Origin: Cristatella mucedo
Taxonomy: Eukaryota; Bryozoa; Phylactolaemata; Cristatellidae
DNA: 62,000 nucleotides
Assembly (NCBI GenBank): GCA_009760855.2
Contig: WPIO01000046.1
Coordinates: forward strand, 2,327,501 to 2,389,500
Direction of reading: 5' to 3'
Of the stretch, positions 55,135 to 62,000 are shown in pieces. The translations under genes and the position numbers were made by a program. The number at the start of each line of letters is the position of its first letter. Positions within the stretch are counted from its first letter, which is position 1. The notes beneath the pieces were generated by a model. The model did not search any database. It saw only the letters and a list, made by a program, of their open reading frames with translations, and was not told the DNA's origin.

Positions 55135-55965
55135 GTAATGTAATATATCTCCGTCTGTAACTCAACAAACCTACTGAGACTGAATGGATGAGACGCAGGA
55201 GTGTTTTGTATTGCGAACTCTCAGCCTAAGCGGCTTTCGGTATGAATTCGGTAGCCAACAGACTTCATCTCACGCAGCAAAGAGAATGTGAGAAGCATTG
55301 GTGAATCAAGAGAGCAGTTGAAGCGGTGAGTAGCATGGAAGTAGCAGTTCAGGACTGCTGAAAAGGATGAGCCATAGTCGGCAGGAGGAGAGTAGTTGTT
55401 CGTTGCGTAAGAATCGTGGGACCGAGGAGGAGCCAAGCCGTGGCCTTGGCCTTGTGGGTCAGCGTAAGGACTTCACTCTGTATCCTTTGATCAACTAGAA
55501 GCCATCAAAGCTCCTTTAGCAAAAGAGAGACACTGCGATCAAAGCACTTGGATTTTTTAACTAGCCTTGCAGTCATATTTATCACCAGCAGCAGTAGCCT
55601 AGTGGCTTTTTTGGTAGCCCAGCCGATGAGGAATTCCAATAATCTACCTGAGACAGACTGAGGAAGATAGTTGAATTTTTTGCAAGCCACCGCTGCTGGC
55701 AGTCCCCAAACTTAGATAGGGATCGGACGTGATAGCTATCTGTGGAGGCTTCTCGATGAAACTTTCAAAATTAAGCCAGTTGTCAAAGACGACACCTAAC
55801 TTCCGAGTGTACGATGCCGATCGCACAACAGAACGACATATTAAAAGAGCAAAGCATTCTAGTTTGCTAGAGAATAAACTTGAGCTTTTCTGCAAAATAG
55901 ATATGTCGACGCCTAGTGCTATTTCAAACCAGAGATCGGTATACTCCTCCCTGTAGGGCTGTGAT
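55135..55965 (-). mobile_element. LINE family 2, reverse, with upstream region
   Basis: 3' end ctccgtctgtaactcaacaa at 55150; includes DYGSSFSAVLNCYFHATH, IGWATKKATRLLLLVINM and LGVVFDNWLNFESFIEKP in element order. Frame breaks and a deletion of the central part. Confidence 0.65.
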
Positions 55966-56125
55966 AGCACACGGGGTAAGGTGCTTGCTCTTCCCTACCG
56001 AGGTCGTGGGTTCGAATCCTGCAGCAGGCGACCGTGTATTGCCAACTGCAAGCTGTGGTCATAGGCGGTAAGGCTACACTGCCGCTATACAAATGAAGCT
56101 GTTAAATCAACTGGTATTTATTTAG
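55957..56125 (+). mobile_element. SINE family A, forward, best B box
   Basis: tRNA-like head: gtgatagcacacggggtaag (A box region) and gggttcgaatcctgc (B box at about 56008-56022, matching GGTTCRANYCC). The middle block (gccaactgcaagctgtggtc) and tail (gaagctgttaaatcaactgg) match the reverse copies. Confidence 0.75.
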
Positions 56126-56394
56126 GCCAGATACGCCCTAGCAATTACTCCTGTCCGGCCTAACGCCACCTCGTTCTACATAGTTAGATCCGGAGGCCCA
56201 ATTGAATTGTCGCGATTTTGTTCCTATCATTACTGCTGGTTGCAGCTCAAGCTGTGGCCCGAGTTTATTTTTAGAACTGATGTCAGGCGCTTATATGAAG
56301 CAGAAGCGCTTGATCTGGGAAGGATGATAAATTATCTACCGCTACAATCGCCGTATGCATCGGTGCGTCAGTTGCTAGTGTTTATTTTTTAGGT

Positions 56395-56640
56395 TGAAAC
56401 GAGGTTGAAACTGGTGCAGCAGTTCAGCTAGGTATGGAGGAACCAAGCCGTGGCGTGCCTGTTGGGTCAGTGTAAGAACTTGGCTCTGTATCCGTTGATC
56501 AACCGGCGGCCATCCTAGCTCTTTTAGCAAAAGAGACACATGATTAAACCTCTGGGATTTGCATACTACCCTTGCAGCCATATTCATAGCCATCTGCAGT
56601 GACCTAGTTGCTTTTTCGATAGCCCAGCCAAAAGGGAATT
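56395..56640 (-). mobile_element. LINE family 2 fragment, reverse
   Basis: The reverse strand encodes MNMAARVVCKSQRFNHVSLL, LKELGWPPVDQRIQSQVLTL and GLVPPYLAELLHQFQP. Both ends truncated; the hAT remnant starts next to it. Confidence 0.65.
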
Positions 56641-56654
56641 AAAAAAAGACTTTC

Positions 56655-56962
56655 CCTATGACGACGCCCCCTTTGATGTGCGATTAGAGTTGATTGAGCA
56701 GCAGGCTTCGGACGCTCTCTTGTAAAAGTTTACCTTCTTGCACTACTCTCATTAACTTCTACCGTCTGCTGCCATATGCTCAGTTTCCAGTGTTATTAGC
56801 CCTTGCCCAGCGTGTGATAACAATGTTTAGCAGCACTTATTCGTGCGAGCAGCTGTTTTCCAATAACTAAGTTTTTAAGAACAAGCTGGGCTGTCAGCTA
56901 ACTGGAAATAACCTTGATGACACTCTGTTGCTGAACTCCTTATCATTAGAGCCTGATATTGT
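56655..56962 (+). mobile_element. hAT transposase C-terminal remnant
   Basis: Encodes DDAPFDVRLELIEQQASDAL near 56660, then in a later frame MFSSTYSCEQLFS (56823-56861), a stop, and KNKLGCQLTGNNLDDTLLL. The STYxCEQLFS motif followed by a K-x-R/L-LTxxxL segment is the C-terminal dimerisation region of hAT transposases of the ZBED5/GTF2IRD2 kind. At least one stop and frameshifts, so a pseudogene. Confidence 0.65.
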
Positions 56963-56965
56963 ATT

Positions 56966-57041
<76 letters not shown>
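56966..57041. repeat. CT microsatellite
   Basis: About 38 CT units directly after the hAT remnant. Confidence 0.95.
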
Positions 57042-57042
<1 letters not shown>

Positions 57043-57077
57043 AGAACATGCAACATCATGCTTTCCACTGATCGTTT

Positions 57078-57152
57078 TAGCAAATGTAAAGTGCCTAGAA
57101 AGAGATTGAATTATCTGAGGACGCTACATCAAATGTATTATTATTACTATTA
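57078..57152 (+). mobile_element. LINE family 1 3' tail only
   Basis: gcaaatgtaaagtgcctaga, stem-loop and ATT tail. Confidence 0.65.
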
Positions 57153-58970
57153 TGATCGTACAGTATTTTTGAATAAAAAACTTTCCTTGGACACCCGACA
57201 GAGCCATCCGGAAGCCTCTCAACAACGTCGCTAAAAAAATGTACCGCTAATCGCATTTGGAGAGCCTGAAGCTTAGCTTGCAAGGCTCGCAAAGTCAAAA
57301 CAGATGCGCGTACGCAAACACGGGAGTGCCTGAAGTCGATTCTCTTTTTACCGAGCAATACTTTTTAGACACGCCTCTTTAGGTCTAGACGCATCTAAAG
57401 AGGATCACTGTTTTAGCACCTCCAAAAGCATGCGATTGAACCGTTGAAAATGCATAGCCCTCTCGAAAATCGAACCCGAGCAGGCTCGCGGACCATTCAA
57501 GCGAGCCGCTTCAGCGCACTTAATTGACGCATAAAAATCCTGGTAAATTCCCTTCGGAGAAATACGTCGAATCCGCTCGCTGAACGCCAGACAAGCGTCT
57601 GGCGTAGCCTGGTGGACCCAATCGGGCTTTTTTGAGGTGTGGGGGTAATGGCTTAATAAATATTTGGCTCATTTGGCCCGATTGCCGTCTAACGTTAGAG
57701 TAACCAGCAGCGACGTAGCTAGTATTCTTAGGTGACTAGGTGGGCGGTTCTTTATCGCCACTGCAAGTGGTGGTGATAGCCGTAAAGGCTCTTCTGTCGC
57801 TATATAAAAAGAGGCTGTTTAATCAGCTAGGATTTGTTTATTTTTATTTACTAGCTGCGACTGCTATCCGAAAATAGTCGCTATTTAGCAGCCTGCCGAG
57901 CTATTTTTTTTAAGATGAATTTTCCAGCAATTCATCAGCCCAAAGGATTCTACCTTTGAAGCATCCCTCTTGACCAGCTTTCGCCCCCCCCCCAGACAGA
58001 TCGCGAAGCTGAGCATGGGAGGCGCGCTGCCTGAAAAGCTTACGAAACCGTGACCTTAAACCCGGTAGCCCCTTCCTAGAAGTCTGGTGGCCACCTCGGA
58101 CGGGCTGCGGACTTCCGAATGGGGTGGAGAGCTAAAGGGAATGCTATCGGCAAAGGTGGGCTTGAACGGCTCTATCAGTGCGGACCACTCCTTTAGCCAA
58201 AACTACGGGATGGAGCTTTAGCCTTCTTAGCAAGGGCGTAGCCACAATGTCGGTATGGGAAAGTGAACCTTGACCTTGGGACATTGAGCGCAAGGTCAAG
58301 GACCGGCTGATCGGAACGCACTTTAGCACATATAAAAAACTCTTTATATAGAATCTCAACGTTGCTTTAGCTATTCGCTTAACTGTTAGTTTTACTGTTA
58401 AAATTTTTTTGAAAGACCCGTAGCCTCGTGCAGAGGCGTGCCATGCGGATGCTTCCTTTGAAAGGCTGGGAAAATCTGGCGCGCCGCTACGGACCGGCCC
58501 AAACCCGGGAGTCGCCGAGTTTGCAACGCTAAAAATACGACCTCCTTTGACAAATCAACGATCGAAACGGAACGTACACGATGAAGGCGAGTCGCGCTCG
58601 CGGCCTTTTCCTGCCAAATCCGTAGGGAGAGAGTCGGTGGCGCCCTCTGGAGAAATACCCCCAGTCTAGGCAACGACTGAGGGCGCGACGACCGCCAAGC
58701 GTCTGGAGCCGCTACGAATTCCTACAGAAGCACGATAGCCCTATCTCCTCGGAGCCACGACAGCAGCGCTGGAGCGACTGCGGGGCTTTCCGTGAGTGGC
58801 AGAGAAGGGGGGGGGACGAAAGGCTCAATGGACGCCGCACTTCCGGCGTCGCTGCACTCTTTTCTGCACGAGCTAGAGCAACCAGGACGGACCTGGCTGA
58901 ATGTTCGCGCGCTTAGATGACTCACTGTGGCTGGTAGCCGTACGGTCGTCACATTTTGACAACCTACGGA
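57153..58970. other. No gene recognised; SINE piece and exon-like echoes
   Basis: A SINE family A 3' part lies at about 57745-57845 (plus). A hairpin lies at 57585-57604. Segments near 57550-57580 and 58580-58660 resemble the candidate exon at 59492-59648. Confidence 0.4.
57745..57845 (+). mobile_element. SINE family A, 5'-truncated
   Basis: Middle block (ccactgcaagtggtggtgat) and tail (gctgtttaatcagctaggat). Confidence 0.6.
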
Positions 58971-58972
58971 GA

Positions 58973-59451
58973 TACCTATTTGTACGGGTATAAGTCGCAC
59001 TTTTTTCTAATTGTTTTGAAAAAATAAACCTGCGACTTATACACTGCCAGTCAATATTTGAGAGCAGCAGGAAGAACTAGAAGAGCCCAGTATCAGACGC
59101 GTTTGTGATGTGGGTGTTACGTGCTTGGGCGAGCATCAAGACAGAAGTCACTGTGAAGTCGTTCAAGAAGACAGGAATTTCAAAAAAGCTGGATGGAGCT
59201 GAAAATGATGCAATCTGTGGAGAAAGTGACGAATCAGTAAGTGACAATGTTGCAGAAGACTAATAAGAATTTAGCAGTGATACTGATGACGAGTTTCTTG
59301 CTAGTTTGATGATTAAAGCAAACTTACATTAATATAAAATGAGCTACACATTCAGTAATAATACTTTTCAATAAAGCTGTTTTTAAAAAATTCCATAAAT
59401 TTAGGTTGCAACTTATACTTGGGTGCGACTCATACTCGTAAAAATAAGGTA
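58973..59451 (+). mobile_element. Compact pogo/Tigger-like transposon with terminal inverted repeats
   Basis: The left end tatttgtacgggtataagtc (58977 on) and the reverse complement of the right end (59423-59451) match at most of about 28 positions, both leading into gcgac or gcac. The inner part encodes WVLRAWASIKTEVTVKSFKK, TGISKKLDGAENDAICGE and an acidic SDN/ED tail, the typical C terminus of pogo-type (Jerky/Tigger) transposases. The rest of the transposase is missing, so it would depend on another element. At 0.48 kb it is an internal-deletion derivative. Confidence 0.75.
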
Positions 59452-59491
59452 ATTTTAAGTTTTAAATTTTCTATCATTTCTTTAATCGGAG

Positions 59492-59648
59492 AGCTCCAGA
59501 AGCCTCCGGCCAAGAGGCTCAAGATCCCGCAAGAGATCGCTTGGAATAATAAGATGCAGTGTCTGCTAGCGGCCTCATTAGTCCGTCTAAGCAACAATGG
59601 CGGACCGCCTCTGGAGAAATACGTCGAATCTGCACTCGACATTCATTG
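59492..59648 (+). CDS. Candidate exon of an unidentified plus-strand gene
   Basis: After a pyrimidine-rich acceptor (atttctttaatcggag) the frame is open: LQKPPAKRLKIPQEIAWNN, MQCLLAASLVRLSNNGG, PPLEKYVESALDIH, then a strong donor CATTG|gtgagc. It starts in phase 1, compatible with the exon at 47173-47251, and leaves two bases. A good acceptor (cctccttttcag, 60046) follows but would give a stop after four codons. Composition looks coding; no family recognised. Confidence 0.4.
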
Positions 59649-59802
59649 GTGAGCCGTAGAAGCCACTAAGCCACCACGAAGGTTCTCTAAACCCTCGGAA
59701 CCTCTCTCTCTCGGAAAGCCTTGCAGCCAGCTCGGCTGCAAGGGTTAACGGGCCTCCGAGGGGCTAAGGAAGAGCATTTTTGGTAAAGAGGGCTCGATTC
59801 GC

Positions 59803-59960
59803 TGTTAGCTGATTCGACAGCTTCATTTGTATAGCAGCAGACGAGCCTTTTAACGGCTATCGCCACGGCTTGCAGTGGGCAATACAGGATTGCCCACTGC
59901 AGGACTCGAACCCACGATCCGGGTGGCGAAGAGCGAGCTCCCTACCTCCTGGGCGAAGAC
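59803..59960 (-). mobile_element. SINE family A
   Basis: Well-preserved reverse copy: tail (tagctgattcgacagcttca), middle block, aggactcgaacccacgatcc B box, head (ctccctacctcctgggcgaa). Confidence 0.7.
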
Positions 59961-60046
59961 CTAAGGGCAGTGCAATTTTGATTTGGGGCAGCTTTGCCCA
60001 GCCCCGGTCCCCCTTCGGTCAGACGAGACTGTAGCCTCCTTTTCAG

Positions 60047-60690
60047 CTGCGTCCTATGACAGCGGCCATGCATCAAATTCGGTGTCGTCGTCTTCTTCCG
60101 ATTCCGAGCGACATTGGCCAGCTTGCGTCGAGCTACGATAACGTCGGCGGCCGACCGCGTGGACGCTCGCATAGCCTAAACCTCAGTGACCAGGAGCCTC
60201 GTGCCGCTAGGTTGGGTTACAAACGGGATGTAGCGGCTTCCACCTGTGAACCGGACTGGCTCGCGAACGCAGCGCTCGTAATGGTGCTAGTTGTTGCCGA
60301 TTAGTATGGCCATTAGCCGATTTAGTCTTTGCCGACGAGCAACAAATGCCGCTGAAGCCACGAGCATTTGAATCGCGGCCAGCGATTTTAGATGCGGCGC
60401 CAATGCACGCACGATAGGCCGGCAGTATTAGAACGCGGCGGCAACAAAGAGCGCTCGTACCTTAAGGTAACGAGCGCATCCGGTGGACAGAGAAGTCAAT
60501 TCGACAGTGACGGATAGTTACAGGCTTCTTTTAGGTACCATCTTTTTCTTTAGGTACTGTTGCAATGGTGAATGGCCGAAGAAGAACTTACTAGCTCTCT
60601 GGCTCTGTATGGGCTGCACTACTGTAATTCAGCTTTGACCGAGAAAAACTACTGAAAAAAGGCATTAATCCCTGCATAACCCCGTCGAGC
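60047..60690. other. No gene firmly recognised
   Basis: Open plus-strand stretch 60056-60304 after a good acceptor; Ser-rich in one frame (SNSVSSSSSDSERHW). No domain. Confidence 0.3.
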
Positions 60691-60694
60691 TGGT

Positions 60695-60835
60695 TTGGTC
60701 TGGCGGGCTGAGGTGCTCGCCCCGACCAAGGTCTGACTGAGGTCGTGGGCTCGAGCCCCGAGGCATATGTGAAGCGCCTGAATAGAGATTAAGTTCTCTT
60801 GGGGCGCTATACAAATGAATTATATTTATATTTTT
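60695..60835 (+). mobile_element. SINE family B
   Basis: Head (ctggcgggctgaggtgctcg; gggctcgagccccgaggcat), then gaagcgcctgaatagagatt and aagttctcttggggcgctat, followed by an AT-rich tail. The clearest match to the LINE family 1 3' end. Confidence 0.75.
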
Positions 60836-60929
60836 TGATAAAAATGACTGCGGTTTCGGTCAACCAATCCAAGAGGTTCAGCCATGTGTGTCCTTAGCAG
60901 AAGGACGACTCTCGATCGATCAATGGATA

Positions 60930-61310
60930 CCGAGAAGTGTTCTTACTCTGACCCACGAGGCAAGCCGTGGTTTAGCTCCTTCATACCTGGATGAACTGCT
61001 GTAATTGCCGTGTGCTAGCCTCAGGCTCTTCGTGCCCTCAGGTCCTCCATGGACAATAAATTAGCTGTTCCGCTCCGACGCTTGAAAACCTCTCACAAAC
61101 AAAAGCTTTTGATCTGTGGAATTCGCTTCCACAATTCTTTCGCAAGCGACGTCTACTCTCTACCTGCTACCGACTGCGGCACATCCTTTCCAGCCGTCCG
61201 CAGCTGCTACTTCCATGCCACTCATTTCCTCGACTGCTCTCCTGACTCAACTAGGCTCCTCACGTTTTCTGTGTTCCGTAAGACAACGTCTGTCGGCTAC
61301 TGAATGTGCA
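60930..61310 (+). mobile_element. LINE family 2 C-terminal fragment
   Basis: Pieces encode MDNKLAVPLRRLKT, a WNSLPQF-like block in another frame, and VRKTTSVGY near 61290. Followed directly by a GA repeat. Confidence 0.55.
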
Positions 61311-61318
61311 CATTCAAT

Positions 61319-61319
<1 letters not shown>

Positions 61320-61407
<88 letters not shown>
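61320..61407. repeat. GA microsatellite
   Basis: About 44 GA units at the 3' side of a LINE fragment. Confidence 0.95.
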
Positions 61408-61411
<4 letters not shown>

Positions 61412-62000
61412 AAGCCATCAAAGTCTCCTGAGTTCGAAAAGCTCAAATATGTGAGACGCAGTGCTGCCGTGAAGCCATTCACCAGTCAACGGTTGAGAAA
61501 ATTTCGGCGTTTTATAACGCAGCAGCCGACCGACAGAACGCAGATCGTAGCAAATACAGACAAAGAATAAGCTAGACAGGTCCAATATATAGTAGTCCTA
61601 AAGGATTACTATTGGTTGAGCAAGCCGCCATGCATACTAATCTTAATACTATTGCGTTCCCTACATGGTCGCTCGCTGATCAGACGTAGCTGATGCGGCC
61701 TTGGCTGGATTCAATTGGCCCAAGTACACGTGACATCCAGCCAATCAGTAGTGGTCCGTGGCTCCAAAAATAGACTGTCATGTTCACCCAGTGAAGGTCA
61801 AGGTGAGATCACTCGCTGTCTTATATGCACATTGGCTATGAAGCGGATTCAGCCAACAAAATATTCAGCTATATAAGCTGACAAACAGGTGTTATCTACC
61901 GACTCTAAGGACATCCAGGCTGCATCGCTCCTAGCTGCTATAGCCTTTCAGCACAGTACGGTAAGAACAGCCATGTATTTTAAGAATGTAGCAAAAGCTT
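61408..62000. other. No feature recognised
   Basis: Unique-looking sequence to the window edge. Confidence 0.4.

Noticed and set aside
56000-56030. A genuine tRNA gene from the perfect B box
   Set aside because: It continues into the SINE middle block and tail shared with many other copies.

Overview
The window looks like a metazoan nuclear genome, from an animal I cannot place to phylum. Coding sequence is split by spliceosomal introns, microsatellites are long and abundant, there are several families of non-LTR retrotransposons and tRNA-derived SINEs, remains of three DNA-transposon superfamilies, and CpG-rich islands. Nothing indicates bacteria, an organelle or a virus.

The best-supported gene runs on the minus strand from about 33.2 kb down to 1.2 kb and continues past the left edge. 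I assembled 12 coding exons by reading splice sites. Every junction keeps the frame, giving 923 codons from the ATG at 33218 to the donor at 1224. The product has a signal peptide and nine consecutive immunoglobulin domains and resembles the nephrin/Kirrel/Sns group of cell-adhesion receptors. No fibronectin domain, membrane helix or tail lies inside the window. Domains are bounded by phase-1 introns; Ig1, Ig5 and Ig6 are each split once internally. Ig7 has lost both disulfide cysteines.

The introns (0.27 to 11 kb) are filled with LINE fragments, tRNA-derived SINEs and simple repeats, including a CAG/CTG fold-back tract, a 15-bp GC-rich minisatellite and a 0.5-kb GA tract.

From 33 to 43 kb, upstream of the gene, lie LINE copies, a broken Tc1/mariner element, a piece of an R2/NeSL-like LINE between TA microsatellites, and SINEs. 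From 43.7 to 47.4 kb there is a large CpG-rich island with good splice donors on both strands, likely a shared promoter region.

From 47.4 to 62 kb there are candidate exons of genes I do not recognise: a minus-strand set at 51.0-55.0 kb and a plus-strand pair at 47.17 and 59.49 kb. Between them are more LINEs, a hAT transposase remnant, and a compact pogo-like element with matching terminal inverted repeats that ends 40 bases before one candidate exon.

Two LINE families (both with CR1/L2-type C termini) and two main SINE families account for most of the interspersed repeats. One SINE family carries the same 3' stem-loop as LINE family 1, the usual sign of mobilisation by that LINE's machinery.
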